A DNA stretch of 64,000 bases from positions 1,845,001-1,909,000 of the forward strand of contig NZ_CP011805.1 of the NCBI RefSeq assembly GCF_001028625.1, given 5' to 3'. The stretch comes from Pelagerythrobacter marensis (lineage in GTDB: Bacteria > Pseudomonadota > Alphaproteobacteria > Sphingomonadales > Sphingomonadaceae). A model generated the notes under the pieces. The model was given only the letters and a program-made list of their open reading frames with translations, ran no database searches and was not told the origin of the DNA. Positions 33,214 through 42,166 of this stretch are shown here, one piece after another. Within the stretch, counting starts at the first letter, position 1. Each line of letters starts with the position of its first letter. Made by a program: the position numbers and the translations under genes.

Positions 33214-34296
33214 ATGACGCTCGATCTCATCTCCCTTTCCGACTTCCGCAATCATGCCCGCAGCGAGCTGTCGGGCACTGCCCATTTCAACCTCCTCACC
33301 GGGGAAAACGGTGCGGGGAAGACCAACGTTCTGGAAGCGCTGTCGTTGCTCGCGCCCGGCCGGGGGCTACGGCGCGCACCGGTGGCGGAAATGGCGCTGG
33401 CCGATGGCGCGGGCGGATTCGCGATCGGCGCCACCCTGGCCGACAGCGGGGGGGAACCGGTGCGGCTGGGCACCTTCGTCCGCCCCGACCGCCCCAACCG
33501 CCGGCTGGTTCAGGTCAATGGCGCGGAAGCGAGCGCGGCGAGCCTGGGCGAATGGCTGGCGCTGAGCTGGCTGACCCCGGCGATGGATCGCCTTTTCGCC
33601 GATAGCGCAGGCGGGCGGCGGCGCTTTGTCGACCGCATGGCCCTCGCGCTCGATCCCTCCCACGCCCGCCATGCGACCCGCTACGAAGCTGCCCTGCGCG
33701 AACGCAACCGGCTGCTGGGCGACGATGCCCCGCCCGATCCGGTGTGGCTCGACGGGGTGGAACGGCATCTGGCCGAACACGGCAGCGCGCTGGCCCAGGG
33801 GCGATCGCGCACCATCGCCGCGGTGGCGGGCGCGCTGGCTTCATTCCCGGACGAACCTTTCGCCCGCCCCACCCTCGCCTATGCGGCCGGGGGCCCGGTC
33901 GAACGGGCAGACCTTGCCGAGGCCCTGCGCGAAAATCGCCGCCGCGACCGGCAGGCTGGACGGACCCTGATCGGTCCGCATCGTGACGACATGGCGGTTG
34001 TCATGGCGGGAAAGGACATGCCCGCTGCGATCTGTTCGACCGGAGAGCAGAAGGCGATGCTGATCGCGATCACCCTCGCCCATGCCGAACTCGCGGCGCA
34101 GGGACGGCCCGGCGTGCTCCTGCTCGACGAAGTGGCCGCGCATCTCGACCCGGTCCGGCGAGAGGCGCTGTTCGATCGGCTGCGCACCGGCGGCTCGCAA
34201 GTCTGGCTGACCGGCACCGAGCCGACCCCGTTCGCCGCCATCGCAGAAGAGGCGGCGATGTGGACGGTCGAACGCGGGCAGGTCGCCCGGCGCTAG
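33214..34296 (+). CDS. recF: DNA replication/repair protein RecF
   Basis: The 360-residue SMC-like ATPase has Walker A TGENGAGKTN, the signature STGEQKAML and Walker B VLLLDEVAAHLD. The N-terminal MTLDLISLSDFRNHARSEL is the standard RecF opening. RecF binds gapped DNA and, with RecOR, loads RecA. It stands apart from dnaA-dnaN-gyrB, as in many alphaproteobacteria. The ATG at 33214 has no strong Shine-Dalgarno but yields the family N-terminus. Confidence 0.95.
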   Translation: MTLDLISLSDFRNHARSELSGTAHFNLLTGENGAGKTNVLEALSLLAPGRGLRRAPVAEMALADGAGGFAIGATLADSGGEPVRLGTFVRPDRPNRRLVQVNGAEASAASLGEWLALSWLTPAMDRLFADSAGGRRRFVDRMALALDPSHARHATRYEAALRERNRLLGDDAPPDPVWLDGVERHLAEHGSALAQGRSRTIAAVAGALASFPDEPFARPTLAYAAGGPVERADLAEALRENRRRDRQAGRTLIGPHRDDMAVVMAGKDMPAAICSTGEQKAMLIAITLAHAELAAQGRPGVLLLDEVAAHLDPVRREALFDRLRTGGSQVWLTGTEPTPFAAIAEEAAMWTVERGQVARR

Positions 34297-34320
34297 ATAC
34301 CTGGCGCCAGACCGCTGGCG

Positions 34321-35028
34321 TCAGCTACCGCTATCCGCTTCGTCGTCCGGCAGGGCCGTGACCACGGCGCCGGCCGTTGCCGCGACGAGAGCCTCGATCC
34401 CTTCGGCTGTGGGATGAATGCGGTCGGGCTGGATCAGCTCTGGCCGATCATAGACCGGCTCAAGAAAGAACGGCACCAGATCGGCATCATATTCCTCCGC
34501 CAGCGCGGGATAGAGCGCATCGAATGCCTGCTGGAATTCCGGCCCGTAATTGGGCGGCGCGCGCATTCCCATCAACAGGACCGGAATGTCGCGCTGCCGC
34601 AGGATTTCCAGCATCTGCGCCAGATTGGCCTGCGTTTCCGCCGGCTGAAGGCCGCGAAGCAGATCATTGCCCCCCAGTTCCAGAATCACCAGGTCGGGCG
34701 CGCGATCCTGCGCGTCGAGCGTGAAAGTCAGCCGCTGCAGGCCCGCCGCGCTGGTATCGCCGGAAACGCCGGCATTGGCGATCCGGGCATCTATCCCGCG
34801 TGCCCGAAGCGCGTTTTCCAGCCGCGCGGGATAGCTTTCCCCTTCGTCCAGATTGTATCCGGCAAACAGGCTGTTCCCAAACGCCAGAATGCGCCGTTCC
34901 GGCCCACTGACCGGGGCTGCCTCGGTCGCAATTTCCTCCTGCCCCGCAACTTCGCGCGGCGGCGCATCGCCGCTGCCGCACCCGGCCAGCAGAAAAGCGG
35001 CAATGATCGACGAACGGGCGAGACGCAT
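34321..35028 (-). CDS. SGNH-type arylesterase/lysophospholipase, TesA-like lipoprotein
   Basis: The 235-residue protein has a lipobox LLAGCGSG (Cys17) and then the GDSL/SGNH blocks: catalytic Ser in AFGNSLFAGYN, Gly in NAGVSGDTSAAGL, Asn in LELGGNDLLRG, and Asp/His in PDRIHPTAEG. The order and spacing match TesA/arylesterase, which hydrolyse thioesters and esters in the periplasm. The start at 35028 was chosen because AAGGAG lies eight bases upstream. It is divergent from the adjacent ABC transporter, the arrangement known from E. coli tesA-ybbA-ybbP. The lipid anchor here is a variation. Confidence 0.9.
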   Translation of the reverse strand: MRLARSSIIAAFLLAGCGSGDAPPREVAGQEEIATEAAPVSGPERRILAFGNSLFAGYNLDEGESYPARLENALRARGIDARIANAGVSGDTSAAGLQRLTFTLDAQDRAPDLVILELGGNDLLRGLQPAETQANLAQMLEILRQRDIPVLLMGMRAPPNYGPEFQQAFDALYPALAEEYDADLVPFFLEPVYDRPELIQPDRIHPTAEGIEALVAATAGAVVTALPDDEADSGS

Positions 35029-35075
35029 CGGCAAGGCTCCTTGTTCCTTTCCCATGCCTATGCCATCGCCAGCAC

Positions 35076-35765
35076 GTGACAAGTCCCTCTCTCGCCATTT
35101 CGGCACGAAATCTCACTCTCACCCTTGGCCAGTCCGGCACACCGGTGGAGATCCTTCGCGGGATCGACCTCGACGTGCGGACCGGCGAAATCGTGGCGCT
35201 GCTGGGCCCCTCGGGATCGGGCAAAAGCTCGCTGATGGCGGTTCTCTCCGGGCTCGAACGCGCCAGCGGCGGGACCCTGCAGGTCGCCGGGCAGAATTTC
35301 GCCACGATGGGGGAAGACGCGCTGGCTCTGGCGCGGCGGGGACAGATCGGGATCGTCCTTCAGGCCTTCCACCTTCTGCCCACGATGACCGCGCTGGAAA
35401 ACGTCGCCACCCCGATGGAGCTTTCCGGGGCGAGCGATGTCAGGGCCCGCGCCAGGGCGGAGCTGGAGGCGGTCGGCCTGGGCCATCGCCTCGACCACTA
35501 TCCGCAGCAGCTTTCCGGCGGCGAGCAGCAGCGCGTGGCGATTGCCCGCGCGATCGCGTCGCGCCCGCAACTGATCTTTGCCGACGAACCGACAGGCAAC
35601 CTCGACGTGGCGACCGGGCATGACATTATCGACCTGCTCTTTTCCCGCCGCGAGGAAACCGGGGCCACCCTGCTGGTGATAACGCACGATCCCGAACTGG
35701 CCGCGCGATGCGGGCGGGTCGTGACGATCGAGGATGGCCGGATCGCGAGCGACACCGGTGGCTAG
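35076..35765 (+). CDS. ABC transporter ATPase, YbbA/LolD-like
   Basis: The 229-residue nucleotide-binding protein has Walker A GPSGSGKSSLM, Q-loop IGIVLQAFHLLPTMTALENV, signature LSGGEQQRVAIARAIA, Walker B LIFADEPTGNLD and H-loop VITHDPELA, all of the MacB/LolD class. It starts at GTG 35076. It works with the FtsX-like permease whose start overlaps its stop. The MacB-type mechanism drives periplasmic events rather than transport across the inner membrane. The substrate is unknown, but linkage to the TesA-like esterase suggests a lipid-related role. Confidence 0.93.
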   Translation: MTSPSLAISARNLTLTLGQSGTPVEILRGIDLDVRTGEIVALLGPSGSGKSSLMAVLSGLERASGGTLQVAGQNFATMGEDALALARRGQIGIVLQAFHLLPTMTALENVATPMELSGASDVRARARAELEAVGLGHRLDHYPQQLSGGEQQRVAIARAIASRPQLIFADEPTGNLDVATGHDIIDLLFSRREETGATLLVITHDPELAARCGRVVTIEDGRIASDTGG

Positions 35766-38277
35766 AGCGCTACCGCTGGCCACCGCCTGGGCGATTGCCC
35801 GGCGCGATCTCAACGCGCGGTTCAAGGGGCTGCGCCTGCTGCTCGTCTGCCTGTTTCTCGGCACCGGGGCGCTGGCCGCGATCGGCACGCTGACCGGCGC
35901 GATCGAAAGCGAGCTGGAAGAAAGCGGGCAGATCCTGCTCGGCGGCGATCTGGAAGTCGAGGTCTGGCAGCGCGACTTGCGCCCCGACGAGAAGGCGGCG
36001 CTTGGCGAATATGGCCGGGTGTCGGGCGGCACGCGGCTGCAGGCAATGGCGAGCGCGGGCGACAACGCCGCCCCGGTCGAACTGAAGGCCGTTGACGAGG
36101 CCTGGCCGCTCTACGGCACATTGACGCTGGCCGACGGGCGGACGGCAGGCGCCCCGGCAGCGGGGGAAGCGTGGCTGGCGCCGGGCGCAATCGATCGGCT
36201 GGGGATCGCAGTGGGCGACGAGTTCCGCATCGGCACGCAGAACGTGGTCGCCGCGGGAATTATCGCCGATGAGCCGGACCGCCTTTCCGAAGGGTTCCAG
36301 CTTGGCCCCACGGTCATCGTCGCCGAGGATCTGCCGCACCGTGCGGACCTGATCGCGCCGGGCGCGATGTACCAGAGCAAATACCGCGTCGCCTTCACTC
36401 CCGACCGCGACCCGGACACGGTGGAGGAAGCGCTGGAAGAGCGCTTCCCCGATGCCGGGTTCGATTTCCGCACCCGCGACCGCGCTTCGCCGGGGGCGGA
36501 CCGGTTCGTCGGGCGCATGGGCGAATTTCTCGCCCTCGTCGGACTGGCGGCGCTCGTCATCGCCGGGATCGGGATCGGCGGCGGGGTTACCTCCTATCTG
36601 GAGGCACGCCGCGCGAGCATCGCAACGCTGAAAGTGCTGGGCGCGACCAGCAGCGATATCGCGCGGATCTACGCACTCCAGATCGCCGCCGCCGCGCTGG
36701 TGGGCAGCGGACTGGGGCTGGCGGCGGGCGTGCTGGTCACGCCGCTGCTTTCCGCCGTGCTGCAGGATCTTCTGCCGGTTCGCAGCGGCTTCGTGTTCGC
36801 GCCGGGCGCGCTGGCGCTGGCCGCCGGATACGGGCTGCTGGTTGCCCTGGTCTTCGCCGCGACGCCGCTGCTGCGCGCGCGCCGTTTTCCGGCAATGGCG
36901 CTGATGCGCGCCGGCATCGTCCCGCTGGTCCGCGACCGAACCGCCTTGCGCTGGGTGCTGGCGGGCCTTGCGGCAATCGTCGCGCTGGTCCTGCTCACTT
37001 CGCGCGATCCGATGCTGGCGGCGATGTTCCTGCTCGGCGCGGGGGCGACGCTGGGGATGCTGGCGCTGCTCGGCCGCGCGATTGCCTGGCTGGCGGCGCG
37101 CCTGCCCCGGCCCGCCAACCCACTGCTGCGCAATGCGATCGCCAGCTTCCATCGCCCCGGGTCATCGACCGGTCCGCTGGTCACGGCGCTCGGCTTCGGC
37201 CTGTCGGCGTTCGTCCTCCTGGCCGGAATACAGACGGCGATAAACGGCAATATCGAACGCCGCGTACCCCAGCAGGCGCCCGACTATTTCGTGCTCGACA
37301 TTCCGCGCGACCGCGCTGCGCAGTTCGAAACGCTGGTGGAGCGGGAGCATCCGGCAGCGGAGATCCGAATGGTGCCGGCGCTGCGCGGGGCCGTGTTGGC
37401 CTACGGCCCGCGCGATGCCATGACGCGGGTCGCCGATCTGGAGGAAATTCCCGACGGCGCATGGGGCCTGCGCGGAGAGCGCGGCCTGACTTACGCCGAT
37501 CAGGTGCCACCCGGAAACACCCTGGTCGAAGGCGAATGGTGGGGTCCGATGTGGAGCGGGGAACCGCTGGTCTCGGTCGACGAGGAACTGGCCGAAGCCG
37601 CCGGAATCGCGATCGGCGACTATATCACCATCGGTGTTCTGGGGATCGAGCGCACCGCGCGGGTCGCCAGCCTGCGGCGGATCGACTGGGAAAGCATGGG
37701 GTTCAACTACGTCTTCGTGTTCAGCCCCAATGTCCTGCAGGACGCACCGCACAATCTCGCCGCGACCATCCAGTTGCCCGAAGGGTCCGACACCGGCCCG
37801 CTGCTGCGGGAACTGGTCGGTGCCTTCCCGTCCAGCTCTGTGATCGAGATCGGCGGGGTCCTGGCACAGGCGCGTACGATTCTGGGGCAAGTGAGCATTG
37901 CAACCTTTGCCGCGGCCTCGGTCGCGGTTCTCGCCGGGCTGGCCGTGCTGATCGGGGCAATCGCCGCCGCCCGGGCCGCGCGCACATACGATACGGTGGT
38001 TCTGCGGGTACTCGGCGCAAGCCGACGGCAAATATTGACGATGCAGCTGGTCGAATACGGGCTGCTGGCGCTAGCCCTGGCGGCGGTCGCCTTCGCGCTG
38101 GGGTCTGCCCTGGCCTGGCTGGTCGTCACCCGCCTGTTCGAATTCGACTGGCTGCCCAACTGGGGCGCCATGCTGGCCGTGCTGGGTGCCGGGCTGCTGG
38201 TGGTCGTGGTGTTCGCCCTGGCCGGCTCCCTCCCCCTGCTCCGCGCCCGACCGGCACAAGCCCTCCGCGCGCTGTAG
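35758..38277 (+). CDS. FtsX-like ABC permease, YbbP type
   Basis: The 839-residue protein has an N-terminal membrane helix, then a large periplasmic domain, and two FtsX-type groups of membrane helices (about 255-420 and 700-835) with another periplasmic domain between them. Segments such as VARALPLATAWAIARRDL, LKVLGATSSDIARIYALQ and VLRVLGASRRQILTMQLVEYG are the paired FtsX motifs. The likely start is GTG 35758, which overlaps the ATPase stop. ATG 35734 is possible. It is the permease partner of the ATPase and ends before a hairpin-rich gap. Confidence 0.9.
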   Translation: MARALPLATAWAIARRDLNARFKGLRLLLVCLFLGTGALAAIGTLTGAIESELEESGQILLGGDLEVEVWQRDLRPDEKAALGEYGRVSGGTRLQAMASAGDNAAPVELKAVDEAWPLYGTLTLADGRTAGAPAAGEAWLAPGAIDRLGIAVGDEFRIGTQNVVAAGIIADEPDRLSEGFQLGPTVIVAEDLPHRADLIAPGAMYQSKYRVAFTPDRDPDTVEEALEERFPDAGFDFRTRDRASPGADRFVGRMGEFLALVGLAALVIAGIGIGGGVTSYLEARRASIATLKVLGATSSDIARIYALQIAAAALVGSGLGLAAGVLVTPLLSAVLQDLLPVRSGFVFAPGALALAAGYGLLVALVFAATPLLRARRFPAMALMRAGIVPLVRDRTALRWVLAGLAAIVALVLLTSRDPMLAAMFLLGAGATLGMLALLGRAIAWLAARLPRPANPLLRNAIASFHRPGSSTGPLVTALGFGLSAFVLLAGIQTAINGNIERRVPQQAPDYFVLDIPRDRAAQFETLVEREHPAAEIRMVPALRGAVLAYGPRDAMTRVADLEEIPDGAWGLRGERGLTYADQVPPGNTLVEGEWWGPMWSGEPLVSVDEELAEAAGIAIGDYITIGVLGIERTARVASLRRIDWESMGFNYVFVFSPNVLQDAPHNLAATIQLPEGSDTGPLLRELVGAFPSSSVIEIGGVLAQARTILGQVSIATFAAASVAVLAGLAVLIGAIAAARAARTYDTVVLRVLGASRRQILTMQLVEYGLLALALAAVAFALGSALAWLVVTRLFEFDWLPNWGAMLAVLGAGLLVVVVFALAGSLPLLRARPAQALRAL

Positions 38278-38572
38278 CGGCGCTGATCTGGGCACGGCGC
38301 AACGTGCGAACGTGTGAGGCACCGTCGTGTTTCTCCGATCCCTCGCACAGGAGGCGGAAAGGATCGGTCTTCGCGAGGTGATCCCCTGCGAAAGCAGGGG
38401 TCCAGGACGGCGGGCGCCGGGACTACTTCTGAGTTCCTGCTTTCGCAGGAACTCACGACGGGTGAAGCGCTCCTTGCGATGCCAAGCCGTCCGGCGATGA
38501 CAACGAACGCTCTCCGCAAAACCTCTCCGATGTGATCCCCAGCCTGCGCGGGGGATCGGGCTCCATACGAGA
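38278..38572. repeat. REP-like hairpin island
   Basis: This gap of about 350 bases between the ABC permease and the TonB receptor has no gene. It holds three compact inverted repeats: CCCCTGC-GAAA-GCAGGGG (38383-38400), GAGTTCCTGC-TTTC-GCAGGAACTC (38431-38454) and GATCCCC with GGGGATC (38534-38557). The first two share the core CCTGC...GCAGG, inverted in direction, as in paired REP elements of sphingomonads. They may protect mRNA ends or be scattered copies of a mobile repeat. The rest shows nothing notable. Confidence 0.6.
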
Positions 38573-38600
38573 AAGGGGGCCACCTTGCGGCGCCCCCCTT
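38573..38600. terminator. Bidirectional terminator between ABC permease and TonB receptor
   Basis: AAGGGGGC (38573-38580) pairs with GCCCCCCTT (38592-38600, one extra C) across an 11-base loop. TTCGTCTTT follows on the plus strand and TTTCTC on the minus strand. It fits termination of both convergent genes. Confidence 0.6.
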
Positions 38601-38631
38601 CGTCTTTGATCGTCGGCTGCCGCCGCGCCGG

Positions 38632-41256
38632 TCAGAACTTGAACCGCACGGTCCCGCCGTAAGTCCGCGGCTGGTTGGGGTAGCCCGAGACGGTGCCCGC
38701 CTGGGCCACGCCGTCGAAGATCTGCGTGATATACCGGTCGTCGGTCAGGTTGCGAACGAACGCGCTGACTTCCAGCCCCATGTCGAGCGCCAGCGTGAGC
38801 GACGCGTTCACCTGGTTGACCTCGCGCCGGTACAGGCGCGCCATCGCGATGCCTGCCTCGTTGCTGCCGAACCCGGTCAGGCCGTCGGTGATCTGCGTAT
38901 TGCTCTCGTGATAATAATCGAGCCGGCCGATCAGCGCATTGCCCGTCATGCCGAATTCGTGCGTGTAGGTGGCCGAAGTTGCCAGCGTGAATTCGGGAAT
39001 GCCCGCCGGGCGCGTGCCCGACAGGTCGCCCAGGGTGGAGTTCGGGAAGCTGTCGTACTTCGGATCGAGGTAGGTCAGCGCGAAAGTGAACACCAGCGGA
39101 TCGGCCGGCTGGATCACCGAATCGAACTCGAAACCGCGAGTCGATTGCTTGCCCGCATTGGCCAGCGCGAAACCGGTGCCGGTGAAGACGTTCGACTGGA
39201 AGCCTTTCAGCGTCTGGTCGAACACCGCCAGGTTGAATTGCAGCCCGGGGAAATCGCCCTTCAGGCCGGCTTCGTAGACTTCCGCCTCCTCAGGACCGGC
39301 GAAACGCGTGCCGGTCGTCAGGTTGGGCACGCCCAGCCCGGCATCGCGGATCGGCGAAGACGGGGCCAGAATCGTGCTGCCGTAGGGACCCGGCGTGTAA
39401 TCGGCAGGCAACGGCCGGCTGTCGCGCGACAGGTTGACCGAAGATGCCTTGAACCCGGTGGCATAGGTCACATAGGCGTTCAGCCGGTCGGTCACGTCGA
39501 ACGCGGCGCGCAGCGTATAGCTGAAATCGTCGTCGCGCGTGCGGCCCGGCTCGACCGCGTTGGGCACGTTGAGGAACGGCGGCAGGAACTGGAGTGGCTG
39601 CAGCGCCAGCAGCGGGTTCGTCGCCGGGTCGGTCGCCGCCGCGGCAATCGCCCCGAAAGCGGCCGGATTGGCCTGCTGGAACGCCGCAATGGCTGCGCCA
39701 TCGACGCTGCTGGGCGGCACGCCCATCGCCTGGGCGATCTGCCCCACGATCACTGCGTCCACCAGGTTCACGTTAGCCAGCGGATCGAGCGAAGTCTGCT
39801 CGAGCGAGAAATCCTTCTTGTCCTTGGTGTAATTGAACCCGGCGGTCAGCGTCAGGCCATCGAACGGTTCGAAATCGACCGTGCCGAAGATCGAATAGGC
39901 TTCGTTATCCAGGGTGAAGTATTCGCGGGTGGCAGCGCCTTCGGCGAAGATGGAGCCTTGCGCGAAGCCGAGCTGGCTTTCGACGAAGCCCAGCGTGCCC
40001 GGCGTGCCGCTGCCTGCCAGCAGGTCGAAGAAGGGCCGCGCGTCGGGCCCGTTGGTCAGGCCGCTGTTCTGTTCCACCTTCTCGTTGAAATAGAACGCGC
40101 CGAGCAGGAAGTTGATCGGCCCGTCGAAATCGGACGCGATGCGGAATTCCTGCGTGAAGGTGTCGTAGGCCTGGTCGCGCATCTCGCTGACCACGTCGGC
40201 GCTCGAGAAATCGACATCCTGCTGGCTGAGCGAACGCAGTTCACGATAGGCGGTGATCGAGGTCAGCGTCAGCGCGCCCAGTTCCAGATCCGCCTGGAGC
40301 GAGGCGCCATAGTTCTCGATCTCGTTGACCGGCAGGGTGTTGAGATAGGTCTGATCCGAGAACAGGTTTTCGGGATCGATCGCCCCGCCCACTGCAAACA
40401 GCAGCGGCACCGTGGGCCCGGCGACGACATTGCCGGCAAAACAGCACAGCTCGTCGATCTTGGAGTAATCGCCGATCGCGCGGATGCGCAGCGGGCCGCC
40501 GTTTTCGAACAGCAATTGCCCGCGCACAGAGTAGCGATCGCGTTCGTTGATCTTCTCGTCCAGGTTGACGACATCGACGTAACCGTCACGCTTGTTCATC
40601 CCGGCGTCGAGCGAGAAGGCGATGCTCTCGCTGATCGGGCCGGTGATGTCGCCCTTCAGCACGATCTGGTCGAAATTGCCGTAAGTCGCGCTGACCGATC
40701 CGCCGAAGTCGAATTGCGGCGCGCGCGTCACGACCGAGATGACACCGGCCGAAGCGTTCTTGCCGAACAGCGTCGATTGCGGGCCGCGCAGAACCTCCAC
40801 CCGCGAAACGTTGGCGATGTCAGCGATCTGCCCGGCCGAACGCGAACGGAACACACCGTCGATGAACACGCCGACCGACGGTTCGATACCCGCGTTGTTC
40901 GCGCCGTTGCCGAAACCGCGGATGATGAAGGTGGTGTTGGCGGAGCTTTGCAGCTGGCTGACACGCAGCGAAGGCGCCACGGTCTGCAGGTCGATAAGGT
41001 CGCGGATCTCGGCCCGTTCCAGCGTTTCACCCGAAGTGACGCTGACCGAAACCGGGGTTTCCTGCAGGGTCATCTCGCGCTTGGTCGCGGTCACGACGAT
41101 CGTGTCGCCGGTCGAAAGCGGGGCCGGGGCCTCGCTGCTTTCCTGCCCGGCATCGGGCGCCGCTGCCCCCGCATTCTGCGCAAACGCCGAAAACGGCAGG
41201 GCAACGCCGGCCACGCCTGCGAACAGGGCCGAGCGAACGGAAACTGAAAAACGCAT
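38632..41256 (-). CDS. TonB-dependent outer membrane receptor
   Basis: The 874-residue protein has a signal peptide (MRFSVSVRSALFAGVAGVALPFSAFAQ), a TonB box (DTIVVTATKREMTLQETPVSVSV), a plug domain (about 60-180, RGFGNGANNAGIEPSVGVFIDGV and VEVLRGPQSTLFGKNASAGVISV) and a 22-stranded barrel ending in Phe (GTVRFKF). Between about 490 and 560 lies an Ala/Pro-rich extracellular loop (MGVPPSSVDGAAIAAFQQAN), longer than usual. No binding partner, kinase or metal gene is beside it, so the substrate is not known. Such receptors are often used for complex organic nutrients in sphingomonads. Confidence 0.95.
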   Translation of the reverse strand: MRFSVSVRSALFAGVAGVALPFSAFAQNAGAAAPDAGQESSEAPAPLSTGDTIVVTATKREMTLQETPVSVSVTSGETLERAEIRDLIDLQTVAPSLRVSQLQSSANTTFIIRGFGNGANNAGIEPSVGVFIDGVFRSRSAGQIADIANVSRVEVLRGPQSTLFGKNASAGVISVVTRAPQFDFGGSVSATYGNFDQIVLKGDITGPISESIAFSLDAGMNKRDGYVDVVNLDEKINERDRYSVRGQLLFENGGPLRIRAIGDYSKIDELCCFAGNVVAGPTVPLLFAVGGAIDPENLFSDQTYLNTLPVNEIENYGASLQADLELGALTLTSITAYRELRSLSQQDVDFSSADVVSEMRDQAYDTFTQEFRIASDFDGPINFLLGAFYFNEKVEQNSGLTNGPDARPFFDLLAGSGTPGTLGFVESQLGFAQGSIFAEGAATREYFTLDNEAYSIFGTVDFEPFDGLTLTAGFNYTKDKKDFSLEQTSLDPLANVNLVDAVIVGQIAQAMGVPPSSVDGAAIAAFQQANPAAFGAIAAAATDPATNPLLALQPLQFLPPFLNVPNAVEPGRTRDDDFSYTLRAAFDVTDRLNAYVTYATGFKASSVNLSRDSRPLPADYTPGPYGSTILAPSSPIRDAGLGVPNLTTGTRFAGPEEAEVYEAGLKGDFPGLQFNLAVFDQTLKGFQSNVFTGTGFALANAGKQSTRGFEFDSVIQPADPLVFTFALTYLDPKYDSFPNSTLGDLSGTRPAGIPEFTLATSATYTHEFGMTGNALIGRLDYYHESNTQITDGLTGFGSNEAGIAMARLYRREVNQVNASLTLALDMGLEVSAFVRNLTDDRYITQIFDGVAQAGTVSGYPNQPRTYGGTVRFKF

Positions 41257-41508
41257 CTGGATTCCTCTCCAACAACCTTCTTTTCAAAAGCCTTCTTGCA
41301 CGAGGCTCTGCGGGTTTTGCCCCGACTGTTATGGTGAATACGTCCTCTGCCGGAGCCTCTCAAGCGCGCGAACACGCCCCGCAACACGCCAAACGGCTAT
41401 GTGCCTTTCGAGTCACAGGTGCCCTTACGGCAATGCGGCGGGGCTGACGGGCAGACGGCAGGAATCGCTAAAAATCAACGCGCCAGGCCGCAGGGCGACA
41501 CCATGCGG

Positions 41509-41964
41509 CTAGGCAAAAACATCCGATGCCAAAGTGCCCTTGGGATCTTCCCCAAACCGATTCGGCCCCGGCGTGCCGGGCAGCAGCATCAGCACGAGAT
41601 AGGCGATGCTCGCGATCAGACCGATGAAAGGGATTATGCCTACGACGACGAGGCCCAGAAACCACCAACCCGACATGTCGCGATCGTGGAGCCGGCGCAC
41701 ATTGACCGCGACGTTCGGGATTACTGTTGCCAGCCACCACAGCGGCAGGAGCAGGCCGATGCCGGATAACAGCCCGCTATAAACGACTGTGGAGCCGGCC
41801 GGACTATCGAAGGAGGATCTCTCCGGACTTCCGAACCCGAAGACCAGCGCCATAATAGCCGCAACCACGATCACGTTAAGCAGCGTGAACATCCAGAATT
41901 CCATGCGCCGCGAGCGGCCCGAGAAATCGAAGTAGCGCTTCAGCGGCAAGATCATCCAGTGCAT
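41509..41964 (-). CDS. DUF805 membrane protein
   Basis: The 152-residue protein begins MHWMILPLKRYFDFSGRSRRMEFW, the hallmark of DUF805, and has four membrane helices. NVRRLHDRDMSGWW in the loop is also strongly conserved in the family. The function is unknown. GGGGAGC upstream supports ATG 41964. It is a single gene divergent from typA. The region 41257-41508 to its right on the TonB receptor side holds no recognisable feature beyond the receptor 5' region. Confidence 0.92.
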   Translation of the reverse strand: MHWMILPLKRYFDFSGRSRRMEFWMFTLLNVIVVAAIMALVFGFGSPERSSFDSPAGSTVVYSGLLSGIGLLLPLWWLATVIPNVAVNVRRLHDRDMSGWWFLGLVVVGIIPFIGLIASIAYLVLMLLPGTPGPNRFGEDPKGTLASDVFA

Positions 41965-42166
41965 CGATAGCTCCCCATCCGCGAAGGCGGCCTTCATCGC
42001 CCCCTTCCGACCCCGAGAATGGACCACAAGCCGCAACCCCCGGCAACGCGAATCTTCATCGGGCGGCCCGCACCGCTTGCCCCGCGCCCCGCGCTCGTCT
42101 ACGGCGCGCGCGTTTATTGCGCTGCACCATCGTCGCGCGCCAGCACCGAACCGAAAGCTCTGAAAG

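Noticed and set aside
38908..41247. 779-codon plus-strand frame opposite the TonB receptor
   Set aside because: Antisense shadow; the receptor frame has signal peptide, TonB box and terminal Phe.
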